NCBI GenBank assembly: GCA_002480525.1
Contig: DLCH01000063.1
Span: 25,853-89,852, forward strand
Reading direction: 5' to 3'
Source: Gammaproteobacteria bacterium UBA7803
Lineage (GTDB): Bacteria; Pseudomonadota; Gammaproteobacteria; Pseudomonadales; Azotimanducaceae
Length of the DNA stretch: 64,000 bases
The first letter of the stretch is position 1. Every line of letters starts with the position of its first letter. Shown here one piece after another: positions 30,389 to 38,621 of the stretch. Below the pieces are notes generated by a model. The model did not search any database and was not told where the DNA came from. It saw only the letters and a list, made by a program, of their open reading frames with translations. Position numbers and translations under genes: made by a program.

Positions 30389-31473
30389 GCAAAACGGTCG
30401 CCCTGATACCGGGCGAGGATGCTGCGCCGGAAGCGTTCCTGCCCACCGTCGAGCTGCTCGGGCGGCTGGATCTGGACATCAGCTGGGTGTGGCCGCAGGT
30501 GGGCATCCCGGCGCAGAAAGCCAGCGGCGACCCGTTTCCACCCGAGGCGCGGCAGGCCATCGACGACTCGGATACGACCCTGTTCGGCGCCACCAGCGGT
30601 CCCAGCGGGCGGGCGCTGCGCTATCTCCGCTGGGGGCGGGACACCTACGCGAACGTGCGCCCGGCGCGGTGGATGCCCGGTGCGCGCAGCCCGCTGCGCG
30701 ACCCGAGCGCGGTGGATCTGGTGATCGTCCGAGAGAACACGGAGGACGTCTACGTCGGCGTCGAGGGTGATCTGCGAGCGCTGGACGGGGTGGAGCTGGT
30801 GAGCCGGCTGCATCGCCGGCCGGTCTCGCAGATGGGCGAGGGGCGCTTCGCGCTCAAGGTCATCACCGAGGCGCGCACCCGCAAGATCGTCGAGTTCGCC
30901 TGCACCCTCGCGCTCGAGCGCGCCGAGCAGCGTAGACGGCCGCCGAAGCTGACGACGGGCACCAAGCACAACATCTCGCCGGTGGCGGATGGCTACTTTC
31001 TCGAGGTGGCTCGCGAGACTGCACGGCAGTTCCCGGAGGTCGCTTTCGAGAGCCTGCTGGCGGACGATCTCGTGCACAAGCTCGTCATCAGGCCGCAGGC
31101 GTTCGACGTGATCGTGCTGCCGAACCTCTACGGCGACCTGTTCTCTGACGCCGCCGCGGCGGTGGTGGGCGGTCTCGGCCTGGGCCCCAGCGGCTGCTAC
31201 GGCGATGCCTATGCGTATTTCGAGTCCGCCCACGGCTCCGCTCCCGACATCGCGGGTACGAACACCATCAACCCGACGGCTACGCTGTTGTCGGCGGCGA
31301 TGATGCTCGACTACCTCGGCTTCGCGCAGGCGGCCCGGCGGCTGTCGGATGGCGTCGAGCGCGTCTATGCCGAAGGCCGGTGCTTGACGCCCGATCAGGG
31401 CGGCGGCGCAACGACGACCGAGTTCTGCGAGGCGGTGGCCCGCGCGATGGGTTCTCGGGGTCGAAGGCGATGA
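30385..31473 (+). CDS. isocitrate/isopropylmalate/tartrate dehydrogenase-family protein
   Basis: The 362-residue protein starts at ATG 30385 (four-base overlap with the LLM stop; the frame open from 30259 is inside that gene). It shows NTEDVYVGVEGD near residue 120, substrate and metal residues in PNLYGDLFSDAAAAVVGGLG near 245, and ESAHGSAPDIAGTNTINPTA near 283, the NAD-binding signature of beta-decarboxylating dehydrogenases. Isocitrate and isopropylmalate supply are not otherwise encoded here, so it likely oxidises and decarboxylates a pathway hydroxy-acid. It is the only member of this family in the window, alongside the partial PdxA of the same superfamily at the left edge. Confidence 0.85.
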   Translation: MSKTVALIPGEDAAPEAFLPTVELLGRLDLDISWVWPQVGIPAQKASGDPFPPEARQAIDDSDTTLFGATSGPSGRALRYLRWGRDTYANVRPARWMPGARSPLRDPSAVDLVIVRENTEDVYVGVEGDLRALDGVELVSRLHRRPVSQMGEGRFALKVITEARTRKIVEFACTLALERAEQRRRPPKLTTGTKHNISPVADGYFLEVARETARQFPEVAFESLLADDLVHKLVIRPQAFDVIVLPNLYGDLFSDAAAAVVGGLGLGPSGCYGDAYAYFESAHGSAPDIAGTNTINPTATLLSAAMMLDYLGFAQAARRLSDGVERVYAEGRCLTPDQGGGATTTEFCEAVARAMGSRGRRR

Positions 31474-31550
31474 AGAGTACGCTGACGAGGAGCGCGGGAG
31501 AGCCCGAAGCGCAGCGAAGCACGTTTGCAATCGTCTTCCGGGGGACAGAT

Positions 31551-31566
31551 AGTATATATATATACG
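31551..31566. promoter_or_regulatory. AT-rich 16-bp palindrome upstream of the ACAD pair (site 6, weak)
   Basis: AGTATATATATATACG is a palindrome with the same GTA-N8-TAC spacing as the other sites but AT repeats in place of the GC part. It lies 32 bases upstream of the ACAD start within a 124-bp gap and could instead be an AT-rich promoter element. Confidence 0.3.
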
Positions 31567-31597
31567 AAGAGAGGCAGAGCCAGGGGCGAATGGGGCG

Positions 31598-32755
31598 ATG
31601 AGCCAGTTGGGTTTCAGCGATGAGCAACGCCAGTTCCGCGACTTCGTGGCCAGATTCTTCCGCGAGCAGTCGCCGGTGACCCGCGCCCGGGAGTCGATGT
31701 CCAGCGAAGCGGGTTACGATCCCGAGCTGTGGCGGCGGCTCGGCGGCGAGCTCGGGCTCACTGGCGTTCACGTGCCCGAGGCCTACGGGGGCCAGGGCTT
31801 CGGCGCGGTGGAGCTCGGCATCGTCCTTGAGGAGATGGGCCGGGTCGTGTACTGCGGTCCCTACTTCGGCTCCGCCGTGCTGGCGACGTATGCACTGCTC
31901 GAGGGAGCGACGGCGGCGCAGCAGGAACGCTGGCTGCCGCCACTGGCGGCGGCAGACATCATCGGCTCGCTGGCCCTCGCCGAGCCCGGAGGCGGCTGGG
32001 AAGCCGGCATAGTGCAGGCCAGCGCGCGGAAGTCGGCGGGAAGGTGGCGGCTGGAAGGCACCAAGAGCTACGTGCTGGACGGGCGGACTGCCGACCTTTT
32101 CATCATCGCCGCCCGGGAGCCCGGCAGTGCCGGCCCCCAGGCTGTGTCACTGTTCGCCGTGCAGGCGGGCGCCCCCGGGCTCGAGGTGGAGCCTCTGCAG
32201 ACCGTCGATGCCACGCGCCCGTTGAGCCGGCTGCGGCTTTCGGGGGTCGACGCGGAACTCCTTGGGGAACCGGGGGCCGCGGAGCCCGTCCTGCGCCGGG
32301 TGCTCGACCGGGCGGCGGTGGCGCTGGCCAGCGAGATGGTCGGCGGCGCTCAGGCGCTGCTCGACTCGGCGGTGAGCTACGCCAAGCTGCGCGTGCAATT
32401 CGGCCGTCTCATCGGCTCTTTCCAGGCGATAAAGCACAAGTGCGCGGACATGTTGCTCGCCGTCGAGCTGGCCAAGTCGGCCGCCTACGGGGCCGCGGAG
32501 GCGGCGGCTCGAGAGGCGAGCGTCGACGAGCTGCGCGAGGCTGCGGCCCTGGCGAAGGCCCTCGGCGCCGAGGCGTTTCTGCAGGCGGCGGCGGATACCA
32601 TCCAGATCCACGGGGGTAGCGGCTTCACCTGGGAGAACGACACGCATCTGTATTTCAAGCGGGCGAGAGGCTCCGAAGTGCTGCTGGGAACGCCGGCGGC
32701 GTTTCGCGACCGCTTCGTCGAGTACGTGAGCGCACGGGAGGTAGCCCATGAATGA
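31598..32755 (+). CDS. acyl-CoA dehydrogenase, likely subunit of a heteromeric enzyme
   Basis: The 385-residue ACAD-fold protein has ALAEPGGGWEAG near residue 127 and a C-terminal IQIHGGSGFTWENDTHLYFKRARG. The usual catalytic glutamate region is not clear, and it is immediately followed, with an eight-base overlap, by a second ACAD. In steroid side-chain degraders such pairs (FadE26-27, FadE28-29) form alpha2beta2 enzymes in which only one subunit carries the base. By that precedent this would be the subunit lacking it, an inference. A 124-bp gap separates it from the dehydrogenase upstream and holds an AT-rich palindrome. Confidence 0.85.
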   Translation: MSQLGFSDEQRQFRDFVARFFREQSPVTRARESMSSEAGYDPELWRRLGGELGLTGVHVPEAYGGQGFGAVELGIVLEEMGRVVYCGPYFGSAVLATYALLEGATAAQQERWLPPLAAADIIGSLALAEPGGGWEAGIVQASARKSAGRWRLEGTKSYVLDGRTADLFIIAAREPGSAGPQAVSLFAVQAGAPGLEVEPLQTVDATRPLSRLRLSGVDAELLGEPGAAEPVLRRVLDRAAVALASEMVGGAQALLDSAVSYAKLRVQFGRLIGSFQAIKHKCADMLLAVELAKSAAYGAAEAAAREASVDELREAAALAKALGAEAFLQAAADTIQIHGGSGFTWENDTHLYFKRARGSEVLLGTPAAFRDRFVEYVSAREVAHE

Positions 32756-34007
32756 GCCGGCCGCCGAGCAGGTGCGCGAGGAGGTGCGCGCCTGGCTCGC
32801 CGAACACTGGGATCCCGATCTGTCGCTGACGGAATGGCGTCGGCGTCTGGTGTCCTCGGGCTGGGGCTGTCCCACATGGCCGGCGGAGTGGTTCGGCAAA
32901 GGCTTCTCCGAGGCGCTCGGGGAAGTCGTGCAGGCGGAGTTCCGCCGGGCCGGTGCCGTGGGGGTGGCGTCGTCGGGCGTGCGCATGCTCGCGGCAGCCA
33001 CGCTGCTCGAGCATGGCAGCGAGGCGCAGAAGGCTGCGCTGCTGCCGCGAATCCTCACCGGGGAAGACACCTGGTGTCAGCTGTTCAGCGAGCCCGGCAG
33101 CGGCTCCGATCTGGCGGGGCTCACCACGCGCGCCCAGCTCGACGGTGATACCTGGATCGTCAACGGACAAAAGGTCTGGACGACCAGTGCGCACCATGCC
33201 CAGTACGGCATGCTGCTGGCCCGCACCGATTGGGACGTGCCGAAGCACCGGGGCTTGAGCTTCTTCGTGCTCGAGATCGAGCAGCCGGGCGTGGAGGTAC
33301 GGCCGCTGCGGCAGATGAACGGGCATGCGTCGTTCAACGAGGTGTTCATGACCGACGCGCGGGTGCCCCGGGACATGCTGGTGGGGAAACAGGGCGGCGG
33401 CTGGCAGGTGGCGCTGACGACGCTCGCCCATGAGCGGCGGCAGGCCGACGGCATGCGTAACTGGGGCCGGGCCGAACGGGGTGAAGGCCGGGTCTACCGG
33501 GAGCTGCGGGAAGAGCAGGCCCGGGTGATGGAGCCTTACAAGTGGTATCCCCAGCGGGCCGGGCGCGTCGATCTGATCCTGCCGGTCGCCCGGACCAGCG
33601 GCCGCCTTGCCGACCCGGTGGTGCGTCAGGAGATCGGCCGGGCGTTGATGCTCGAGCGGGCGTCCCAGTGGACAGCGCGGCGCGCCCGCGCGGCCCGTGA
33701 GCTGGGCCAGCCGCCGGGACCGGAAGGCTCACTGGGCAAGCTCGCCGCCAGCGTCGTGGCCCGGGCAGCGGCTCGTGCCCATGCCGCCGCCGCGGGCCCG
33801 GATGCCCTGCTGGCCGGGCCGGATGCCCCAGCCGAGGGGATGGTGGCGGAGGTGCTGCTGTCGGTGCCCGCCATCTCCATCGCCGGCGGCACGGATCAAA
33901 TACAGCGCAATATCATCGCAGAACGGGTGCTCGGACTGCCGAAGGAGCCCCGAGACGACGTCGACGTGCCGTTTCGCGACGTACGCAGGAATCCCTCGAG
34001 CGTCTAG
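32748..34007 (+). CDS. acyl-CoA dehydrogenase, likely catalytic subunit of the pair
   Basis: The 419-residue ACAD has FSEPGSGSDLAGLTTRA near residue 115, NGQKVWTTSAHHAQYG near 140 and the helix LTTLAHERRQADGM near 225, where the glutamate of AHER matches the catalytic base used by FadE-type heteromeric enzymes and isovaleryl-CoA dehydrogenase. The C-terminal SIAGGTDQIQRNIIAERVLGLP closes the fold. Overlap with the previous gene supports a two-subunit complex that dehydrogenates a bulky acyl-CoA. Substrate size is inferred from family precedent only. Confidence 0.87.
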   Translation: MNEPAAEQVREEVRAWLAEHWDPDLSLTEWRRRLVSSGWGCPTWPAEWFGKGFSEALGEVVQAEFRRAGAVGVASSGVRMLAAATLLEHGSEAQKAALLPRILTGEDTWCQLFSEPGSGSDLAGLTTRAQLDGDTWIVNGQKVWTTSAHHAQYGMLLARTDWDVPKHRGLSFFVLEIEQPGVEVRPLRQMNGHASFNEVFMTDARVPRDMLVGKQGGGWQVALTTLAHERRQADGMRNWGRAERGEGRVYRELREEQARVMEPYKWYPQRAGRVDLILPVARTSGRLADPVVRQEIGRALMLERASQWTARRARAARELGQPPGPEGSLGKLAASVVARAAARAHAAAAGPDALLAGPDAPAEGMVAEVLLSVPAISIAGGTDQIQRNIIAERVLGLPKEPRDDVDVPFRDVRRNPSSV

Positions 34008-34060
34008 AGGTGATGATCGGATGGCCCCGGTGGGGGCCGCACGCTTGCGGAGGTGAGAGC

Positions 34061-35146
34061 ATGAGCCAGTTGAACTACAGCTTCGATGAGTTGATGGCCG
34101 AGCACGATTACGCGACCAAGATCTGCCACAAAGACAAGACGCTGCACGGCGGCCTGCTCGCGGACGGCACCTATCGCCCGCCGAGATCGCTGAACCGCAC
34201 TCCGGCCATCGAGGCGTGGTGGGGCCGCTTGAAGGAGAAAGGGCATGCGGTCGCGGTCATGGACCGCGATGCCATCAACCGCGCCAACGTGTTCTTTCCG
34301 ACGGTGGGGCAGGCGAAGCTGCTCCTCGCCCACGGCTGCAAGGACGCCCTGACCCGCATCCTCACTCTGATCGGCGTGATCGAGGGGTTCGGCAACGACG
34401 GCATCCGGTTGCTGCCGGAGATGGACTTCAGCGAGCACTTCGTCGAGTCCCTCGACGGCACCTGCATCGCCCACCTGCACCGCGGCCTGCTGGTTGCCCA
34501 CGGCCAGGACGAAGCGGGAAGCGACAAGGAATACGGTCACGACGAGATGTGGTTCGCTATCCGCGATCGCGCGCTGGAGGATCCGACGATTACCGACGAC
34601 ATGTTCGAGAACCTGCCTCTGGCGCCCCCGCCGGGGTATCAGGGCAAGGCCAAGGCTGCGCCCGAGGCCACGTCGGTGGGGAGTGCGTCGCGCCTGTTCG
34701 AACAGCTCGATCCGATGGTCGAGCTCACTTTCCTGGCGCTGGCGCGGATCCTGCACGTGGAGTATGGGGCCTATACGACCTTCAAATGGGCGCGGGAGGT
34801 GCTGGCGGACCCGGAAGTCTCTGCCGCGCCGGAATGGGCGCCGGCCATGGTGGACAACATTCAGGCCGATGAGGACATCCACGTGCGCTATCTCGGCTGC
34901 GCGCTGGCCGAGGCCCGGGCGCGGACGTTCCGCGGCACCGATGGCAGTACTCTGCCCGGAGCGGTGGTGATCGACCGGCTGGTGGAGGCCGTCTGCAACG
35001 CCATGGGCGGCGAGCGCATCGAGCGCATGAAATGTTACCGCTACCGGCACATCGTCGACGAGCTGGCGTCGCACCCCCGGGGTGACGAGATTCACCGCGA
35101 GCTGGCGAAGCTAGGGCCGCTGCCGAGCCTGCCGTCGGCGGCATGA
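34061..35146 (+). CDS. uncharacterised 361-residue protein, possible ferritin-like fold
   Basis: I do not recognise this family with confidence. The start is ATG 34061, preceded by GGAGGTGAGAGC. The C-terminal half reads as long helices with candidate carboxylate/histidine metal ligands: Glu221 in MVELTFL, His232 and Glu234 in LHVEYGAY, and Glu271-x-x-His274 in ADEDIHVRYL, a spacing seen in ferritin-like di-iron proteins. The N-terminal half has further histidine-rich stretches (HLHRGLLVAHG near 138-148, EYGHDEMW near 157-164). No signal peptide or membrane segment. It sits between the ACAD pair and an LLM in the same operon, so an oxidative step or a structural role in this pathway is possible. 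Confidence 0.55.
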   Translation: MSQLNYSFDELMAEHDYATKICHKDKTLHGGLLADGTYRPPRSLNRTPAIEAWWGRLKEKGHAVAVMDRDAINRANVFFPTVGQAKLLLAHGCKDALTRILTLIGVIEGFGNDGIRLLPEMDFSEHFVESLDGTCIAHLHRGLLVAHGQDEAGSDKEYGHDEMWFAIRDRALEDPTITDDMFENLPLAPPPGYQGKAKAAPEATSVGSASRLFEQLDPMVELTFLALARILHVEYGAYTTFKWAREVLADPEVSAAPEWAPAMVDNIQADEDIHVRYLGCALAEARARTFRGTDGSTLPGAVVIDRLVEAVCNAMGGERIERMKCYRYRHIVDELASHPRGDEIHRELAKLGPLPSLPSAA

Positions 35147-35188
35147 GCCGGCCCGGGCCGACCAATGGATAACCCATAGGAGCCATTC

Positions 35189-36397
35189 ATGAGATTCGGA
35201 GTCTTCTACGAGCTGCAGTTGCCGAAGCCCTGGAGCGACGGTGCGGAGCATCGGCTGGTCCATGAGGCGCTGGAGCAGGTGCGCCTCGCCGACCGGCTGG
35301 GGATTCACCACGCGTGGGCGGTGGAGCATCACTTCCTGGAGGAGTATTCCCATTGCTCCGCGTCCGACGTGTTCCTCTCGGCGCTGGCCGCCAGCACCCG
35401 GGACATCCGCCTCGGCTTCGGCATCCGCCAGGTGATTCCCCACTACAACCATCCGGCCCGGACCGCCGAATCCGTGGCCATGCTCGACCTGATCTCGAGC
35501 GGCCGGGTGGAGTTCGGCATCGGCGAGGGGGCGACGCGGCTCGAGCTGCACGGTTTCGGAATCCCGGCAAAGGAGAAGCAGGCGCTGTCGCTCGAGTCCG
35601 CGGAGCAGATCGCCAACATGATGGTGCTGGAGCCGTACCCCGGCTACGAAGGGAAAGGCTTCTCGATGCCCTGTCGCAACGTGATCCCGAAGCCCCTGCA
35701 GAAGCCTCATCCGCCCATGTGGCTGGCGTGCACCAACCGCAAGACCATCGAGACGGCCGCCAGGAACGGGCTCGGCGCGCTGGCGTTCACCTTCGTCGAT
35801 CCGGAGGAGGCGAAAGCCTGGTCGGACATCTACTACGGCATCATCAGGTCGGAGGAGTGTGTGCCCATCGGCCACCGGGTCAACGCCAACATCGCGCTCG
35901 TGGCGGGATTTTCCCTGCACCGGGATGCCGAGGAGGCGCGGCGGCGCGGCGAGGATGGCTTCGCCTTCTTCCGGTACGCCATCAACGCGCTGGTGGCCAA
36001 CGACGCCCGGCCCGGGTATTCGACGCTCTGGGAGGAATACGAGACGCTCAAGGGCCGCGATCTTCCCACCATCGCGGCACCGGGCATCGGCACCCCGGAG
36101 CAGCTCACGCGCCACATCGAGGAGTTCGAGGCGGTCGGCGTCGATCAGATCATCTTCCTTCAGCAGGGAGGAAAGAACCGCCACGAGCACATCTGCGAAA
36201 GCCTCGAGCTGTTCGGCGCCGAGGTGCTGCCCCGGTTCGAGGAACGCCGCGCCCGCCGCGAGGCCGAGAAGGCGGAAGCGCTGGAGCCCTATCTGGAGCA
36301 GGCGCTCCGGCGTAAGCGCTGGATGGCGCCGCTGGCGGAGGAGGACGTACCGGTGGTGCCGGCGTCCCGGGAGCGGGAGGCATACTACCGGAAATAA
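35189..36397 (+). CDS. LLM-class flavin-dependent monooxygenase (bacterial-luciferase-like)
   Basis: The 402-residue protein begins MRFGVFYELQLPKPW and has the luciferase-like AWAVEHHFLEEYSHCSA near residue 43 and GRVEFGIGEGATRLELHGFG near 110, closer to the FMN-dependent alkanal-type branch than the other LLMs here. It has a C-terminal charged helix (EERRARREAEKAEALEPYL). AGGAG precedes the ATG. It closes the plus-strand operon begun at 29351. A degraded LLM fragment of the same branch is at 62653. Confidence 0.85.
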   Translation: MRFGVFYELQLPKPWSDGAEHRLVHEALEQVRLADRLGIHHAWAVEHHFLEEYSHCSASDVFLSALAASTRDIRLGFGIRQVIPHYNHPARTAESVAMLDLISSGRVEFGIGEGATRLELHGFGIPAKEKQALSLESAEQIANMMVLEPYPGYEGKGFSMPCRNVIPKPLQKPHPPMWLACTNRKTIETAARNGLGALAFTFVDPEEAKAWSDIYYGIIRSEECVPIGHRVNANIALVAGFSLHRDAEEARRRGEDGFAFFRYAINALVANDARPGYSTLWEEYETLKGRDLPTIAAPGIGTPEQLTRHIEEFEAVGVDQIIFLQQGGKNRHEHICESLELFGAEVLPRFEERRARREAEKAEALEPYLEQALRRKRWMAPLAEEDVPVVPASREREAYYRK

Positions 36398-36431
36398 CTG
36401 GTGCGCCGGGCTCCGGCCGCTTCTTCTCGGT

Positions 36432-37571
36432 TCAGCTCAGCCGGTAGAACTCCACGGCGTTGGCGCAGGTGATGCGATGCAGGTCGGCCGCGGGCAGGTG
36501 CGCGAACTGCTCGCGAATGTAGCGGTCCGACTCGGGCCACACGCCGTCGCCGTGAGGATAGTCGGAGCCCCACATCAGCGTATTCACGCCCATGTCGTCG
36601 ATGAGCTTGCTGCCGACGAGGTCGAACTGGAAGGTCGCCTTGCACTGGCGCCGCCAGTAGTCGCTGGGCTTCATTTCGAGCCCGAGGTCCTGAAACCGAT
36701 CCTCCCACTCGAAATCCATGCGCTCGAGGGCGTAGGGGATCCACCCGCATCCGCTCTCGCCGAAGGCGACCCGTACGTTCGGGTAACGCTCAAACACGTT
36801 GGCCGCCATGAGCGCGGAAAGAATGCTGATCAGGTTCATCTGAAACCCGGAGACCACGCTGAAGAACATCGCCCGCCGGCGCTCGGCCGGGATGGCGCGC
36901 ATCGCCTCCGGTGAGACGTTCGGGAACGTGTGGAAGTGCAGCGGCAGGTCCACCTCGTGGACGGCCTGCCACAAGGGCTCCCAGCTGGGATGCAGCATGG
37001 GCTGCATGTCCCACGAGCAGGACAACTCGAGGCCCTTCAGACCGAGATCGGCGACGCGGTAGACCTCTCTCACCGCCGCGTCGATGTCGCCGTACGGCAG
37101 GCAGGCCAGGCCGATGTGACGCTCGGGATAATGCCTGCAGAACTCCACCAGCCAGTCGTTGTAGATTCGCAGCATTTCGTTGACGGCCTCGGTGTCGCCG
37201 AGCCGGCTGGCCGCGCCGAGAATGCCGTACAGCACCTCGGCCTGGACGCCGTCGAGATCCATGTCACGAACCCGCAGGTGGGGATCGGAGACCCGCCGAA
37301 TGTCCCGTTCGCCGTCGCGGTAGAGGCCGGTTTCGGCCATCCGATCGACACGCGCATGCTGGCCGGGGACATAGGGCGCTCCCGTGGGTCCCACCCCATT
37401 CTTGAGCCCGAGATTGGCGCCGCTCGGCGTCGTCCAGTATTCACCCTTGGGGCCGGACGCGACGTAGGGCATGCGGCTCTTCATCGCCGGCGTTGCCTCG
37501 TCGGTGAACAGGGTTGGCGGCAGCCAGCAGAGGTCGATGTGACAGTCGGCGGAGACGCGCGTGTACTCCAT
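36432..37571 (-). CDS. amidohydrolase_2 family protein
   Basis: The 379-residue protein starts at ATG 37571 (GGAG eight bases upstream). It has SADCHIDLCWLPP at the N-terminus, LPLHFHTFPN in the barrel and GSDYPHGDGVWPES near 340, the standard metal set. It is distant from the two paralogues at 6352 and 23293. The start of the frame was set because the 37 upstream codons read through the intergenic region that holds palindrome site 7. It is monocistronic or starts a separate unit from the LLM at 37692. Hydrolysis or decarboxylation expected, substrate unknown. Confidence 0.82.
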   Translation of the reverse strand: MEYTRVSADCHIDLCWLPPTLFTDEATPAMKSRMPYVASGPKGEYWTTPSGANLGLKNGVGPTGAPYVPGQHARVDRMAETGLYRDGERDIRRVSDPHLRVRDMDLDGVQAEVLYGILGAASRLGDTEAVNEMLRIYNDWLVEFCRHYPERHIGLACLPYGDIDAAVREVYRVADLGLKGLELSCSWDMQPMLHPSWEPLWQAVHEVDLPLHFHTFPNVSPEAMRAIPAERRRAMFFSVVSGFQMNLISILSALMAANVFERYPNVRVAFGESGCGWIPYALERMDFEWEDRFQDLGLEMKPSDYWRRQCKATFQFDLVGSKLIDDMGVNTLMWGSDYPHGDGVWPESDRYIREQFAHLPAADLHRITCANAVEFYRLS

Positions 37572-37605
37572 GGATCCACTCCGAGGGCACGGTAGAAACC
37601 GAGAC

Positions 37606-37621
37606 TGTAACTCAGCGTACT
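37606..37621. promoter_or_regulatory. 16-bp palindrome, candidate shared operator (site 7)
   Basis: TGTAACTCAGCGTACT has the GTA-N8-TAC layout and matches 10 of 14 arm positions of the best copy. It lies 35 bp upstream of the amidohydrolase start at 37571. Confidence 0.5.
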
Positions 37622-37691
37622 GTCCGGGTGCCACCGGCAGCCGACGGGCAGGCGGCCAGGCGCGAGCCGCACCCGGCGCCACGCGGGTGGA

Positions 37692-38621
37692 TCAGCCTTG
37701 CAGCAGGGGCCTCACCTCGTGGCTGAAGCGATGGAGTTGCTCGGCGCGATCGGCCGCCGGCCCGACCAGATCGAGAATCAGGTGCCGGACGCCGGCCTTG
37801 TGGTAGCGGTGGATGGTCTCGGCGACGTCCGCGGCCGGACCGAGCGCCCCATAACGCCGTGCGGCCTTGGAAAAATCCATCGCGTAGCGGCGGCTCAGGT
37901 GCTCCGTCGCCGTCCGGTGCGAATCCTCGAAGCGCTCGTCGAGGCGCAGGAACAGCATGTGGGCCGGCGTGAAGGCGTCGAGGCTGCGGCCCGCCGCGTC
38001 GGCGGCGCGGCGGATGGTAGCCAGGGAGGTGGAGAAGCGCTCGGGGTCGACGGCGTAAGACACGTAGCCGTCGCCCAGCCGGCCCGCCCGCTCGAGCGCC
38101 GCCGGGGCTCGGCCGCCGCACCAGACCGGCGGCCCGCCCGGTGACGCCGGAGGCGGCAGCATGCGGACGTCATCCAGCGGGTAGAAGCGGCCCCTTCGGG
38201 TGACCGGTTCGCCGCTCCACAGTGCCTTCAGTACGTCGATGCCCTCCGTCAGTCGAGCGCCCCGCTGATGGAGCGGGACGCCGCATGCGGCGTATTCGTT
38301 CGGAAACTCCCCGCCCACCCCGACGCCGAGAACGAACCGGCCCGAGAGCATCCGGTCCAGGGTGCCCGTCTGCTTGGCCACCAGGGTGGGGTGGCGCAGG
38401 GGCAGGAGGTAAACGCAGGTCCCGAGGGTGAGACGGCGCGCGAAGGCCGCGGCGAGGGCGAGTTGAGTGAGGGAGTCGAGAATCGGCACCGGAAAGGCCA
38501 CGTGATCGCCCACCCAGAGGGAATCGAAGCCCAGCCGTTCCGCCTGTTCCACGGCCACCCGGGCCGACTCCGGATCCGGGAAGCCGCTCATCACCCCGAA
38601 CTGCAGGTCCCGATCGCTCAT
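37692..38621 (-). CDS. LLM-class F420-type oxidoreductase
   Basis: The 309-residue luciferase-like protein has FGVMSGFPD near the start, SLWVGDHVAFP near 35, and GRFVLGVGVGGEFPNEYAACG near 93-113, matching the F420-dependent subgroup by pattern. Its ATG overlaps the CoA-transferase stop by four bases, with GAGGA upstream. It would oxidise or reduce the CoA ester or a free alcohol. F420 use is a family-level inference only. Confidence 0.82.
   Translation of the reverse strand: MSDRDLQFGVMSGFPDPESARVAVEQAERLGFDSLWVGDHVAFPVPILDSLTQLALAAAFARRLTLGTCVYLLPLRHPTLVAKQTGTLDRMLSGRFVLGVGVGGEFPNEYAACGVPLHQRGARLTEGIDVLKALWSGEPVTRRGRFYPLDDVRMLPPPASPGGPPVWCGGRAPAALERAGRLGDGYVSYAVDPERFSTSLATIRRAADAAGRSLDAFTPAHMLFLRLDERFEDSHRTATEHLSRRYAMDFSKAARRYGALGPAADVAETIHRYHKAGVRHLILDLVGPAADRAEQLHRFSHEVRPLLQG

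Noticed and set aside
31551..31566. The AT palindrome before the ACAD pair as a certain regulon site
   Set aside because: Any run of alternating TA gives this palindrome, so it is listed only as weak.
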